A stretch of 64,000 bases of DNA from Melioribacteraceae bacterium (GTDB lineage: Bacteria > Bacteroidota > Ignavibacteria > Ignavibacteriales > Melioribacteraceae), in NCBI GenBank assembly GCA_026417375.1, contig JAOADJ010000033.1, positions 1 to 64,000 on the forward strand. Reading direction: 5' to 3'. Below, piece by piece: positions 1-9,395 of the stretch. Under the pieces are notes generated by a model that saw nothing but the letters and a program-made list of their open reading frames with translations, made no database searches and was not told the DNA's origin. Position 1 is the stretch's first letter. The number at the start of each line of letters is the position of its first letter. The position numbers and the translations under genes were made by a program.

Positions 1-1643
1 GGATTCAGGCAATTAATGTTTCAAAAGGAATTGGTTCTGTTGCAAATGGTTTTGAATCTATTACCGGACAAATTGATGTATCTCTTAAAAATCCGGAAGA
101 AACAGATGGTGAAAAAATATTCTTTAATTTTTATGGTGATGATGAAAAACGATTTGAAGGAAATTTGAATTTAAGAACTTCACTTGGTGAACATTTATCA
201 GTAGTAAATTTTTTGCATGCTAGTTCCCGAAAACATTCTTTCGATAAAAATGGTGACAATTTTTTTGATATGCCAAATTTTACTACTTATAATTTTATGC
301 AAAGATGGAGTTTCCATACTGATAATGGTTGGGAAAGTAAATTTGGTTTTCAAATAGTTAAAGATGAAAAATTAAATGGTACTATTCATTCAATTAATAA
401 TTCAATACCAAACTATAAATACTCAACAAAGAATGACCAAATTTATTTATATGTAAAAACTGGTTATGTTTTTCAGGATGCACCACATAAATCATTTGGT
501 GTTCAGTTTTCTTATAACGATTTCCAAAACAATTCACTTTTTGGATTAAAAAATTATAAAGGAATTGGTAAGACCGGATATTTTAATTTTATTTATCAAT
601 CAAATTTTGGTAATCCAAATAATAAATTCAGAACTGGTTTAAGTTTTCTTTACGATGATTTTAATGAATCATTTCTTTCAAATAATTATAATAGAATTGA
701 AAAAATACCCGGATTATTTTTTGAGTACACTTATACTCTAGATGAAACTTTTTCATTTATATTAGGATTAAGAGCAGATGAACATAATTATTATGGAACA
801 ATGATTACTCCAAGATTTCATTTAAGATATGCACCTCAAGAAGATTGGGTTTTCAGATTTGCAATTGGAAAAGGTTATAGAACTTCAAATATTTTTACAG
901 AGAATGCTTCGGTATTTGCAAGTTCAAGAGAGTTAAATGTAATTTCAAAAGAAAATTATGGATATGGCTTATCTCAGGAAAAAGCATGGAATTTTGGTGT
1001 TCACATAACACATTATTTTTTATACGATTATCGTGAAGGAACTTTAACTGTTGATTTTTACAGATCTCAATTTGAAAATTCAACCATAACAGATTTAGAT
1101 AAAAATCCACAATCCATTTTTATTTATAGTGTTTTAAATGGAACATATTCAAACAGTTTACAAACAGAAATTAACTTCCAACCATTTGAAAGATTCGATT
1201 TTCGTTTGGCATATCGCTTTTTAGATGTAAAACAAAAAATCGAAAATGAATTTAAAGAAAAACCGTTTTCATCAAAACATAGGGTTCTATTAAACCTTGC
1301 ATATTCAACTGAAAAAGAAAATCGTGATGATTCAAATATGATTTACGATTTAACTATTCAATGGTTTGATAAAAAAAGAATTCCTAATACAAGCACAAAC
1401 CCATTTTATTTTCAAAAAGAAAATTATTCTCCAGACTTTGCATTAGTAAATGCACAAATAACAAGATCATTTTATAATGGATTTGATTTATATCTTGGTA
1501 TTGAAAATCTCTTCGATTACAAACAAAAAAATCCAATTATTGATCCATTTAATCCATACGGAAAGTATTTTGATGCTTCTTTAATCTGGGGTCCGATTAA
1601 TGGAAGAATGATTTACGCTGGATTGAGATATAAAGTATATTAA
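1..1643 (+). CDS. TonB-dependent receptor, 3' part (5' end outside window)
   Basis: The reading frame is open from the first bases of the window (codons begin at position 3), so the gene is cut at its 5' end and the TTG near 165 is not its start. The first visible residues (INVSKGIGSVANGFESITG) fit the end of a TonB plug domain, where the family typically has V.KG.GSV..G...I.G. The remaining ~530 residues alternate aromatic and polar residues as in a 22-strand outer-membrane barrel and end in an aromatic C-terminus (GLRYKVY). Family knowledge: such receptors import siderophores, cobalamin, metals or glycans using TonB energy. The substrate cannot be told because the N-terminus is missing. An inverted repeat follows the stop. 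Confidence 0.85.
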   Translation, partial: IQAINVSKGIGSVANGFESITGQIDVSLKNPEETDGEKIFFNFYGDDEKRFEGNLNLRTSLGEHLSVVNFLHASSRKHSFDKNGDNFFDMPNFTTYNFMQRWSFHTDNGWESKFGFQIVKDEKLNGTIHSINNSIPNYKYSTKNDQIYLYVKTGYVFQDAPHKSFGVQFSYNDFQNNSLFGLKNYKGIGKTGYFNFIYQSNFGNPNNKFRTGLSFLYDDFNESFLSNNYNRIEKIPGLFFEYTYTLDETFSFILGLRADEHNYYGTMITPRFHLRYAPQEDWVFRFAIGKGYRTSNIFTENASVFASSRELNVISKENYGYGLSQEKAWNFGVHITHYFLYDYREGTLTVDFYRSQFENSTITDLDKNPQSIFIYSVLNGTYSNSLQTEINFQPFERFDFRLAYRFLDVKQKIENEFKEKPFSSKHRVLLNLAYSTEKENRDDSNMIYDLTIQWFDKKRIPNTSTNPFYFQKENYSPDFALVNAQITRSFYNGFDLYLGIENLFDYKQKNPIIDPFNPYGKYFDASLIWGPINGRMIYAGLRYKVY

Positions 1644-1650
1644 CTTTTAA

Positions 1651-1682
1651 GACTTTGCTAAGTATAATTTCTTAGCAAAGTC
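1651..1682 (+). terminator. Hairpin after the TonB receptor gene
   Basis: A perfect 12-bp inverted repeat (GACTTTGCTAAG, 8-nt loop, CTTAGCAAAGTC) begins 7 bases after the receptor stop codon. The downstream side is AT-rich but has no clean T run, so it is a probable rather than a textbook intrinsic terminator. Confidence 0.5.
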
Positions 1683-1763
1683 TAAATTAAAACCATTTTC
1701 AATAATCAATTGTTACATAGATACAACTAAATAATTATTTTTTAACATTAATATTTTAAAACT

Positions 1764-2114
1764 ATGGCAACACCAACTAAAATAAAATTACACAAACAAG
1801 AATATCTTGAAATAACATGGGATAATGGTAAAATAATTAAATATCCATTGAAATTTTTAAGAGATGAATCACCGGACGCGAACAACAAAGGTGAAACAAT
1901 TTTATGGAAACATTATGCACCACCACCCAAAACAAATATTCCGCCTCATGGTTATGAAATTGAAAAAATTGATATGGTTGGAAACTACGCAATTCAAATA
2001 AGATGGAAAGATGGATATGATTATGGAATTTACTCCTGGGATTTATTAGAAAGATTTGGAGATTATTTAGAAGTTAAAAACAATTTACATCAAGATTTTG
2101 AACATGAAGATTGA
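1764..2114 (+). CDS. DUF971 family protein (116 aa)
   Basis: This small soluble protein matches the DUF971 / gamma-butyrobetaine hydroxylase-like N-terminal domain fold. It shows the LEITWDNG beginning, a central YPLKFLRDESP segment and the C-terminal RWKDGYDYGIYSWDLLERFG stretch that is typical of stand-alone DUF971 proteins. Such proteins are about 100-120 residues long, so this one is full length. The molecular function is not established; related domains occur in Fe-S and hydroxylase contexts. It starts at an ATG with no strong Shine-Dalgarno sequence and converges on murI, from which it is separated by 36 bases. Confidence 0.75.
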   Translation: MATPTKIKLHKQEYLEITWDNGKIIKYPLKFLRDESPDANNKGETILWKHYAPPPKTNIPPHGYEIEKIDMVGNYAIQIRWKDGYDYGIYSWDLLERFGDYLEVKNNLHQDFEHED

Positions 2115-2150
2115 AATTCCTCTGTTCAAAATCTTGTGCTTATTTTTAAA

Positions 2151-2978
2151 TCACTCATTTGTTAATTCTTCAAGTTCAACTTTATGAATATGAGTTAATT
2201 TTCTTCCTAAAAATTTTTCGGCTACTTCTTTAAATTTTGCAGGAACGTCACTCACATAAAATTCAGCAACACCATGATGTACAGATTGATTCCGTAATCC
2301 TCTTCCATTTAAATAATCTTCAACTAACTTTGCAGAAGGTGTACCGCTATCAATTAACTTAACAGTTTTACCTACTGCTTTTTGAATTATACTTGAAAGA
2401 ATTGGATAATGAGTACAACCTAAAATTAAACTATCAATTTTGTTTTCTTTTAATTCAAGCAAATATTCTTTTGCAATTAATTCTGTAGCTTTATGGTCAA
2501 CCCATCCTTCTTCGGCAAGTGGAACAAACAAAGGACAAGCTTTTTCAAAAACTTTTACTTTGGGGCTTTGTTTTTTTAATTCGGTTGAATATGCCTTATT
2601 ATTAATTGTTGCACGGGTTCCAATAACACCAATTCTTTTATTTTTTGATTCTGATAATGCATATTTTGCACCCGGTTCAATCATTCCAATTACTGGAATT
2701 GTTAAAAATTTTCTTAATTCATTTAATGCAATTGCAGAAGCAGTGTTGCAAGCTACAACAAGCAACTTAATATTTTTTCTTAATAAAAAATTTGCAGCTT
2801 GAATTGAATACTCAATTACAGTTTCATTTGATTTTGAACCGTATGGAACACGAGCAGTATCACCAAAATAAACAATGTTTTCATTTGGCATTAATTGCAT
2901 AAATGATTTTACAACTGTTAAACCACCAATTCCTGAATCAAAAAAACCAATTGGATTAGTTCTATTCATGAAGTTCAT
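2151..2978 (-). CDS. murI: Glutamate racemase
   Basis: Converts L-glutamate to D-glutamate for peptidoglycan in the cytoplasm. At 275 residues it has normal family length. The diagnostic motifs are all present: FFDSGIGGLTV at the N-terminus, YFGDTARVPYG, and the two catalytic cysteine motifs VACNTAS and LGCTHYP. The ATG at 2978 is preceded by AAGG at good spacing; the internal ATG three codons later is less well placed. It starts 2 bases after the glnD stop, so the two genes are almost certainly co-transcribed, with glnD first. Confidence 0.95.
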   Translation of the reverse strand: MNFMNRTNPIGFFDSGIGGLTVVKSFMQLMPNENIVYFGDTARVPYGSKSNETVIEYSIQAANFLLRKNIKLLVVACNTASAIALNELRKFLTIPVIGMIEPGAKYALSESKNKRIGVIGTRATINNKAYSTELKKQSPKVKVFEKACPLFVPLAEEGWVDHKATELIAKEYLLELKENKIDSLILGCTHYPILSSIIQKAVGKTVKLIDSGTPSAKLVEDYLNGRGLRNQSVHHGVAEFYVSDVPAKFKEVAEKFLGRKLTHIHKVELEELTNE

Positions 2979-2980
2979 TT

Positions 2981-5542
2981 TTATACCTTTAATAATTCTT
3001 CAATAGTTTGAGTTAGTTCGTGTGAAATTAATTCATATTGATTTGGAGAAATTTTCTTTTTCTTTTTATCGAGAATATAAAATGCGTCAATAATATCATC
3101 TGCTTTTGTTGAAATTTTTGCAAAGTATATTGAAAGTCCAAGTTCATTTAATTTTTTTGTTATGTGATACAACAATCCTAATCTATCCGGCGAAAAAATA
3201 TCTATAATTGTATAACGATCATGCTTTTCAAAAACAATTTTTACTTTTCCTTTTCTTTTGAAAAACTTGTTTTCAATTCGCCACCATTTAGATTTTATAT
3301 TACTAAATTCTTTGATAATCTGTAGTTCATTGTTAATAGCCAGTTCAATATCATTTTTAATTTTTTCATAACGTGTTTTTTCAACTAACGATGATGTTCT
3401 GAAATCGGTTACATTAAAATTGTCAATTACAATTCCATCTTTTCTAGTATAAATTTTAGCATCGTGAATATTTAAATCGTTTATTGCTAAAGCACCACAT
3501 AGTTTTGAAAGCAATGCATCAGAATCTCTTGTAATAATTGTAATATTTGTAAATGATTCATCTTCTTTAAAGAATACAGAAACTTTTGATCCTCTTTCAA
3601 TTTCTTCAATATGTTGATTAATTTCTTCAGGAGAAAAATTTTGCAAATATCCAATATCATCAATAGAATCAATATGTTCTTTGATATTTTCTTCCCAATA
3701 AGCAACATTATTACTTAATATTTCCTGAAGATTTTGTGAAAGTAATTCTTGAGCAGAGATTCTTTCTTCCAGCATTGTTTTTGTTTTTCGATATAATTCA
3801 TTTAGCAAATCACTTTTCCATTGTGTCCAAACTACCGGAGAAACAGCAGATAAATCTGCATAAGTAACAAGATAGAGTAAATCAAGATGTTCAGATGAAG
3901 GAAATATCTGAGCAAAATTATCTAAAGTAGTTGGATCATTTAAATTTCTTCTGAATGCAACTTGTTCAATTGTAAGATGATAGCGCACTAAAAATTGTAC
4001 TAATTCAATTTCATCATAAGAATAACCTAAACGATTCATAACTGAATTAGCAATTTCAGCTCCGATAATTTCATGACCTGATACACTAATGGGTTTTGCA
4101 ATATCATGAAATAACAAAGCTAAATAAAGAATATCTCTGTTCTTCAAGCTTTGAAATAGTTTTCCAAGAAGTGAAGTTTCTTCGCTCAGTTTTTCAACAT
4201 TAGAAATAGCTATAATTGTATGTTCATCTGCGGTGTAACAATGATAAACACCCGGTTGAAAAAATCCTATCATCTCTTTGAATTCTGGTAAAAAAGCAGC
4301 AAGAACACCAAGTTCATTCATTAATGTAAGAATAGTTCCAACATTTCTGGGAAGTTTTAAAATTTCTCTGAAAAAGACAGAAGATTTATGATCATAAATC
4401 TGACTTTCTTCAAGATCAATTACTTTTTCAATTATTTGACTTCTTAAATTTTCTTCAAATCTTGCACTGTGTAATCCTCTATAATAAAATGCCCTTAAAA
4501 TCGAACTCATGTCTAAATCAAAATCTTTAACAAGAGAAATATTTCCATTACGGATTACAAAATCATCATCAAGCTGAATAGTTAAATAATCACTCACTGG
4601 TGGTGTAATTTCTTCTTCAATTCTTTTTCTCATCGTACGGCAAAATCTTTTAATAACATTTGTTGCTTCAAAATATTTTTTCATAAATGAATGCCAATTT
4701 TCAGGTGTGTAACCTAATGCTATGGCAATTTTTTCTTGCATATTAAATTCAAGTCGGTCATTCTTATGTTCAGATAACAGATGAAGAAGATTTCTTGTGT
4801 TTAAAATTAGTTTGTAACTTTCATTAAGACGAGATATAGCGCGTGGTATTAACAATTTGTTTTTTTTAAGTAAAGAAAAAAATGTTTCACTTTGTGTTAT
4901 TTCATCTTGTACATTAATAAATGTTTCATTCTTTAAGCAATACATCCACTGAATAACCTGAAGATCTCGCAAACCACCAGCTGTATATTTTATATTCGGC
5001 TCAAGTACTTTTGCTGAATCACCATATTTCTTATATCTCTTTTTAATATCTTCAATATATTCTTCTAATAATCTTTTTTTGTTGGTAGGATTTAATGCTT
5101 TAATAATTAAACTATTCCAATCGTGATAAATTTTTTCATTCCCCAATAAAAATCTTGAATCAAAAAATTGAGTGAATGTTTCTAAATCAGTTTCAATAAA
5201 TTTTTGAATATCGCTAAATTCTCTTACTGTGTGTGATACTTCAATTCCTGCATCCCATAATTTTGTTATACATTCTTTAATTAACTTTTCATTCCCATCA
5301 ACTTTATTAAACACAAACATTAAATCTATATCTGAATATGGAGCTAATTCTCTGCGACTAAAACTACCAACTGAGGCAATTGCACAATTTAATTTTATTC
5401 CACTTAAAACTTTTAAAATATATTCTTCAATAAGAATACTCCATCTAACGCAAAATTGATATGGATTTCTTATCAATTCATAATTCTGAAAAATTTTGTT
5501 CCGATCTTCAATAAAATATTTTTTTAGTTCTAGTGGTTCCAT
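2981..5542 (-). CDS. glnD: [Protein-PII] uridylyltransferase / uridylyl-removing enzyme
   Basis: This 853-residue protein senses glutamine and uridylylates or deuridylylates PII proteins. The nucleotidyltransferase signature GSFSRRELAPYSDIDLM starts near residue 59, with catalytic aspartates at about 71 and 73. A GlnD linker domain follows. An HD phosphohydrolase domain lies near 430-530 and includes YHCYTADEH and LLFHDIAKP. Two ACT domains occupy roughly the last 180 residues (SFTNITIITRDSDALLSKL and DRYTIIDIFSPDRLGLLYH). Length and domain order are normal, so both activities should be retained. No glnB or amt gene lies nearby. It is the first gene of a glnD-murI unit and is divergent from the DNA methyltransferase. 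Confidence 0.93.
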   Translation of the reverse strand: MEPLELKKYFIEDRNKIFQNYELIRNPYQFCVRWSILIEEYILKVLSGIKLNCAIASVGSFSRRELAPYSDIDLMFVFNKVDGNEKLIKECITKLWDAGIEVSHTVREFSDIQKFIETDLETFTQFFDSRFLLGNEKIYHDWNSLIIKALNPTNKKRLLEEYIEDIKKRYKKYGDSAKVLEPNIKYTAGGLRDLQVIQWMYCLKNETFINVQDEITQSETFFSLLKKNKLLIPRAISRLNESYKLILNTRNLLHLLSEHKNDRLEFNMQEKIAIALGYTPENWHSFMKKYFEATNVIKRFCRTMRKRIEEEITPPVSDYLTIQLDDDFVIRNGNISLVKDFDLDMSSILRAFYYRGLHSARFEENLRSQIIEKVIDLEESQIYDHKSSVFFREILKLPRNVGTILTLMNELGVLAAFLPEFKEMIGFFQPGVYHCYTADEHTIIAISNVEKLSEETSLLGKLFQSLKNRDILYLALLFHDIAKPISVSGHEIIGAEIANSVMNRLGYSYDEIELVQFLVRYHLTIEQVAFRRNLNDPTTLDNFAQIFPSSEHLDLLYLVTYADLSAVSPVVWTQWKSDLLNELYRKTKTMLEERISAQELLSQNLQEILSNNVAYWEENIKEHIDSIDDIGYLQNFSPEEINQHIEEIERGSKVSVFFKEDESFTNITIITRDSDALLSKLCGALAINDLNIHDAKIYTRKDGIVIDNFNVTDFRTSSLVEKTRYEKIKNDIELAINNELQIIKEFSNIKSKWWRIENKFFKRKGKVKIVFEKHDRYTIIDIFSPDRLGLLYHITKKLNELGLSIYFAKISTKADDIIDAFYILDKKKKKISPNQYELISHELTQTIEELLKV

Positions 5543-5719
5543 TTATCTTCAAAACGTTTGTGCGAATATAAAAAACCAAATGAAATATATCAGATTCCAG
5601 TAGGATTTATTCTAAAATACTTTTTCAATGATACTTTAAAAGAATGGAGATTAAACCATTTATTTAATTCTATAAAATTTGTTTTCCTTATTTTTGAGAA
5701 ACAAATCTTCAATAAAAAT

Positions 5720-6670
5720 ATGGTAAATAAACCTGCTGAAAGAAATAGAACAATAACTTTATCAAAAAAAGAAAAAAAATATTATTCCCAAAAACTTGTT
5801 AAGTTAAATAATAAAGTTGATGTTTCTGAAATAATAAATAAAACTATTAATCAAAACTTATTTGAAGTTTTAAAATATCTTCCGAATGAATTTGTTGATT
5901 TACTTTTTATCGATCCACCCTATAATCTTGATAAAACTTTTAATACAAATTCATTTAAAGTGATGAAAACACAAGATTACATTGAATGGATTGATTCATG
6001 GTTGTCTGAAATCATCAAAACATTAAAACCAACTGCTTCAATTTATATTTGTGGTGATTTTCGTTCTTCATCTGCAATTCAACAAGTGGGTGAAAAATAT
6101 TTCAAAGTTAGAAACAGAATTGTTTGGGAAAGAGAAAAAGGACGCGGAGCTAAATCAAATTGGAAAAATAATACTGAAGATATTTGGTTTTTTACAATGA
6201 GTAATAATTATACTTTTAATCTTGATGCTGTTAAATTAAAAAAGAAAGTTTTAGCTCCATATAAAATTAATGGAAATCCAAAAGACTGGGAAGAATCCGA
6301 AAATGGAAATTATAGATTAACACATCCATCTAATATTTGGACAGATATTACAATTCCATTTTGGTCTATGCCCGAAAACACAGAACACCCGACACAAAAA
6401 CCGGAAAAATTATTAGCAAAAATTATTTTAGCTTCATCAAACGAAAATGATATTGTTTTAGATCCTTTTCTTGGTTCAGGAACAACATCAGTTGTTGCAA
6501 AAAAATTAAACAGAAATTATTTAGGAATCGAACTCGATAAAACCTATGCTTGCTTAGCAGAAAAAAGATTAGAATTAGCTGATAATGATAAATCAATTCA
6601 AGGTTATCATGATGGTGTTTTTTGGGAAAGAAATAGTTTAAGTGAACAGAAAAAAATTATTAAGAAGTAA
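5720..6670 (+). CDS. Orphan DNA methyltransferase, beta class (N6-adenine or N4-cytosine)
   Basis: A 316-residue AdoMet-dependent DNA methyltransferase. The catalytic motif IV (FIDPPYNLDKTF) comes first and the AdoMet-binding motif I (LDPFLGSGTTSVVA) near the C-terminus, followed by NYLGIELD; that order defines the beta class. DPPY suggests adenine-N6 methylation, but N4-cytosine enzymes share it. The frame is open upstream to a TTG at 5558. I chose the ATG at 5720 because the preceding 54 codons show no family similarity and would leave only 15 bases to the divergent glnD start. No restriction gene adjoins it, so it is probably an orphan with a regulatory or protective role. A bidirectional hairpin follows. 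Confidence 0.85.
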   Translation: MVNKPAERNRTITLSKKEKKYYSQKLVKLNNKVDVSEIINKTINQNLFEVLKYLPNEFVDLLFIDPPYNLDKTFNTNSFKVMKTQDYIEWIDSWLSEIIKTLKPTASIYICGDFRSSSAIQQVGEKYFKVRNRIVWEREKGRGAKSNWKNNTEDIWFFTMSNNYTFNLDAVKLKKKVLAPYKINGNPKDWEESENGNYRLTHPSNIWTDITIPFWSMPENTEHPTQKPEKLLAKIILASSNENDIVLDPFLGSGTTSVVAKKLNRNYLGIELDKTYACLAEKRLELADNDKSIQGYHDGVFWERNSLSEQKKIIKK

Positions 6671-6691
6671 ATAAAATTTATATTAAAAAAA

Positions 6692-6721
6692 AGTCACCCT
6701 ATGAAAAATCAAAGGGTGACT
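6692..6721. terminator. Bidirectional terminator between convergent genes
   Basis: AGTCACCCT and AGGGTGACT form a 9-bp stem around a 12-base loop. An A run lies on the left and a T-rich stretch on the right. It lies between the plus-strand methyltransferase and the minus-strand tyrosine phenol-lyase gene, as expected for a shared terminator. Its GTCACCC/GGGTGAC arms recur in other intergenic hairpins of this window. Confidence 0.65.
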
Positions 6722-6742
6722 ATTTTAGTTGTACAGAAAATA

Positions 6743-8134
6743 TTATTTAATTTTTTCAAATCTTGCCTGGAAAAATCTTAAATATTTTGGTTCGTAAACC
6801 ATTTTCAAACCTTTAACAGATTTTCTCTTATCATAAACTTCGGCAATTGATTCTACCATAACATCAATATGAGATTGAGTATAAACTCTTCTTGGGAAAG
6901 TTAAACGAACCAACTCTAATTTTGGGTAACGTTGTTCACCAGTTTTAGGATCTCTTCCGGAAGAAACTAAACCACGCTCCATACCACGAACACCACTATC
7001 AATATAAATTTCAGCAGCTAATGATTGAGCCGGAAATAAATCTTGTTTTAAATGTGGTAAGAATTTTTTAGCATCAAGAAAAATAGCATGACCACCAAAG
7101 GGTTTAACCAAAGGGATTCCATAACGTTCTAATTGTTCGCCGCAATATTCAACTTGTTTTACACGCATGCTGATATTTTCTGGTTTCACCATTTCTTCAA
7201 TACCACGAGCCATAGCTTCCATATCACGACCAGCTAAACCTCCATAGCTGTGAAGACCTTCGTAAATAACTACCATATTACGGGCTTCTTCGAAAACTTT
7301 CTTATTACGTGTTGCTAAAAATCCACCAATATTTACCATTAAATCTTTTTTAGCACTCACCCAAAGTCCGTCAAAATAAGAACACATTTCTTTTAAGATT
7401 TGTGCAACAGTTTTATTTTCATAACCTTTTTCTTTTTGTTGAATAAAATATGCATTTTCAGTTGCACGAGTTGCATCGAACCAAAGTTTAACACCATATT
7501 TTTTAGTTAGTGCATAAACTTCTTTTAAATTTTGCATTGAAAAAGGCTGACCGCCCGCCATATTAACGGGACCAGCCATACTAACGTATGGAATTTTTTT
7601 AGGACCAACTTTTTTGATCAAATCTTCTAGCTTTTGAAGATCAATATTTCCTTTGAAGGGATATTCATTTTGAGCATCGTGAGCTTCATCAATAATTACA
7701 TCAACAAAAGTACCGCCAGCTAATTCCTGATGAACACGTGTTGTTGTGAAATACATATTTCCCGGAATAAAATCACCGGGTTTAATCATAATTTTAGAAA
7801 TCATATGTTCAGCTGCACGCCCTTGATGAGTTGGAACAAAGTAAGGCATTCCATAATATTTTTTTACATTATCCCATAAGTAATAAAAATTTCTGCTTCC
7901 GGCGTAAGCTTCATCTCCCATCATTAAACCAGCCCATTGATAATCGCTCATTGCGTTTGTACCACTATCAGTAAGTAAATCAATATAAACGTCTTCGCTT
8001 TTTAATAAGAAAGTATTATAGCCAGCTTCTTTTGCACATTTTTCACGATATTCTTTTGTTGTAACTTTTATTGGTTCAACCATTTTAATTTTATATGGTT
8101 CAGCCCAACTTTTTTTGATTATTTTTTTTGACAT
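6743..8134 (-). CDS. tpl: Tyrosine phenol-lyase (tryptophanase family)
   Basis: A PLP-dependent beta-eliminating lyase of 463 residues. Family knowledge: tyrosine phenol-lyase cleaves L-tyrosine to phenol, pyruvate and ammonia, whereas tryptophanase cleaves tryptophan to indole. The PLP lysine is K263 in SAKKD, with D220 and R223 in FDATR. From memory of characterised enzymes, tyrosine phenol-lyase has Thr124 and Arg381 where tryptophanases have other residues; a constant offset of 6 puts T130 (MYFTTTR) and R387 (GMERG) at those places. Bacteroides and E. coli tryptophanases read EIG there. The ATG is preceded by AGGAG seven bases upstream. No tryptophan or tyrosine permease is adjacent. Substrate is inferred from these residues only. 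Confidence 0.78.
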   Translation of the reverse strand: MSKKIIKKSWAEPYKIKMVEPIKVTTKEYREKCAKEAGYNTFLLKSEDVYIDLLTDSGTNAMSDYQWAGLMMGDEAYAGSRNFYYLWDNVKKYYGMPYFVPTHQGRAAEHMISKIMIKPGDFIPGNMYFTTTRVHQELAGGTFVDVIIDEAHDAQNEYPFKGNIDLQKLEDLIKKVGPKKIPYVSMAGPVNMAGGQPFSMQNLKEVYALTKKYGVKLWFDATRATENAYFIQQKEKGYENKTVAQILKEMCSYFDGLWVSAKKDLMVNIGGFLATRNKKVFEEARNMVVIYEGLHSYGGLAGRDMEAMARGIEEMVKPENISMRVKQVEYCGEQLERYGIPLVKPFGGHAIFLDAKKFLPHLKQDLFPAQSLAAEIYIDSGVRGMERGLVSSGRDPKTGEQRYPKLELVRLTFPRRVYTQSHIDVMVESIAEVYDKRKSVKGLKMVYEPKYLRFFQARFEKIK

Positions 8135-8220
8135 TGTAATCTCCTAAAATTTAATATTATAAAATTTTTAAAGTGAATTATTTAATTTTTTTTAAAACAG
8201 AATGTTTATCGATTACAATG

Positions 8221-8595
8221 TCAGACGAATTTCTTTTTCAATTTTTTTCTTCTGTTTTCGGCGATTATTTCGGAATGAATGCCGCCACGTGTGTTGAATT
8301 TAGCTGTAATTTTAATGTAGCGAGGTTTTAAAACTTCATCCAAATCATTTAGAATTTTGTTTGTAACTGCTTCAAAATAAATTCCATCATTACGATACGA
8401 TTGCAAATAGAACTTATAGGATTTTAATTCAACACAAAGTTTATCTGCAATATATTCGAGAGTGATTGTTGCAAAATCGGGTTGACCGGTAACAGGACAA
8501 ACGGAAGTAAATTCCGGAGCAACATGAATAATAGAATAATCACGCTCGGGATTAGGATTTGGAAAAGTTACAAGTATTTTTTGTTTTTCATTCAT
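8221..8595 (-). CDS. queF: NADPH-dependent 7-cyano-7-deazaguanine reductase
   Basis: Reduces preQ0 to preQ1 in queuosine synthesis. The 124-residue length matches the short single-domain (YkvM-type) QueF. The active-site cysteine lies in TSVCPVTGQPDF, with the conserved aspartate in QPDF, and the fold signature continues through ELKSYKFYLQSYRNDGI. The ATG is preceded by AAGG seven bases upstream. It is the last gene of a minus-strand run that begins with queC; a restriction-modification pair separates the two que genes, with only 25 bases between the nuclease stop and this start. Confidence 0.93.
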   Translation of the reverse strand: MNEKQKILVTFPNPNPERDYSIIHVAPEFTSVCPVTGQPDFATITLEYIADKLCVELKSYKFYLQSYRNDGIYFEAVTNKILNDLDEVLKPRYIKITAKFNTRGGIHSEIIAENRRKKLKKKFV

Positions 8596-8620
8596 AAGTT
8601 AACCTTATGTTTATCTTTAT

Positions 8621-9394
8621 TTAATTGAATTTTGAAAAATATTCATCAATTTGTGCTCTTAATTTTATTCCAGCTTTCTCAAAGCATTCAAGTAAATCTT
8701 CATATGCGTTTTCTCCACCTAAAAAATCCCAAAATTCTTTACCTACTTTAAGTTCTTCTAAATCATCGATCATACCTTTAATAGTCCATCTTTCATATGG
8801 TTTGGGTTCATATGGATTATATGGAATTGCTAATAAAGAATGAATTTTTGTCTTAGGATTATTTGTTAAAGCAATTCCTACCCATTCTAGTAGTGTTCTT
8901 TTAAAATCCTTAAAATTGCTAATGTTTGGTTTTGCTGTTTTAAGATCTATTAAATACTGTTCACCATTAAATGTTTCAAGATACAAATCTACTTTAACAG
9001 TATTCAATTTAATAATTTTACCTTTCCTTGATGTTTTTCTAATTAATTTTATTTCTTCTAATTTGTTCGGAGTTTTACCAATTGTTAAATTATTAATTAT
9101 ATCTTGAATGATTCTAAAACTTTCTTCTCTTATTTCGTGACCTATTACAAATTGTTTTTCTACTCTTTTAAATTTGTCTTTAGCTAAAGCTACAGCAACT
9201 GGTTCAAAAATAGAGGTGCCAAAAGTGGTATTTAATGACTGTATAAAAGAATAAAGCGCCATTCTATCTTTACCCAAAAGTCTAAAATGAAATGGCATAT
9301 TATTACTCTCGGGTTTATAATTCAAAAACTTATTTTTAAGTGAACTTATAATTACTTCTTCAATAAATTTTTTCTTATTAATGTTTAATGACAT
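8621..9394 (-). CDS. Type II restriction endonuclease, TdeIII-like
   Basis: A 257-residue protein that I recognise as the TdeIII family of type II restriction enzymes by its N-terminal block MPFHFRLLGKDRMALYSF followed by SLNTTFGTSIFEPVA. A PD-(D/E)xK-type catalytic core is plausible at D136 (KVDLYLE) with D150 and K152 (YLIDLKTAK). TdeIII itself is reported to recognise GGNCC; whether this homologue keeps that specificity is inference. The start ATG lies one base after the methyltransferase stop codon, with GAAGGA upstream, so the nuclease is translated after its protective partner on the same transcript. Confidence 0.82.
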   Translation of the reverse strand: MSLNINKKKFIEEVIISSLKNKFLNYKPESNNMPFHFRLLGKDRMALYSFIQSLNTTFGTSIFEPVAVALAKDKFKRVEKQFVIGHEIREESFRIIQDIINNLTIGKTPNKLEEIKLIRKTSRKGKIIKLNTVKVDLYLETFNGEQYLIDLKTAKPNISNFKDFKRTLLEWVGIALTNNPKTKIHSLLAIPYNPYEPKPYERWTIKGMIDDLEELKVGKEFWDFLGGENAYEDLLECFEKAGIKLRAQIDEYFSKFN

Positions 9395-9395
9395 T

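Noticed and set aside
2440-2802. Plus-strand open frame inside murI
   Set aside because: Antisense to a gene with all glutamate racemase motifs; composition is that of a shadow frame.
5558-5719. Longer 5' extension of the orphan methyltransferase from a TTG start
   Set aside because: The 54 extra residues show no family pattern and the TTG lies 15 bases from the divergent glnD start, so the ATG at 5720 is more likely.
6743-8134. Calling this gene tryptophanase
   Set aside because: The residues at the two substrate-determining positions match tyrosine phenol-lyase, not tryptophanase.
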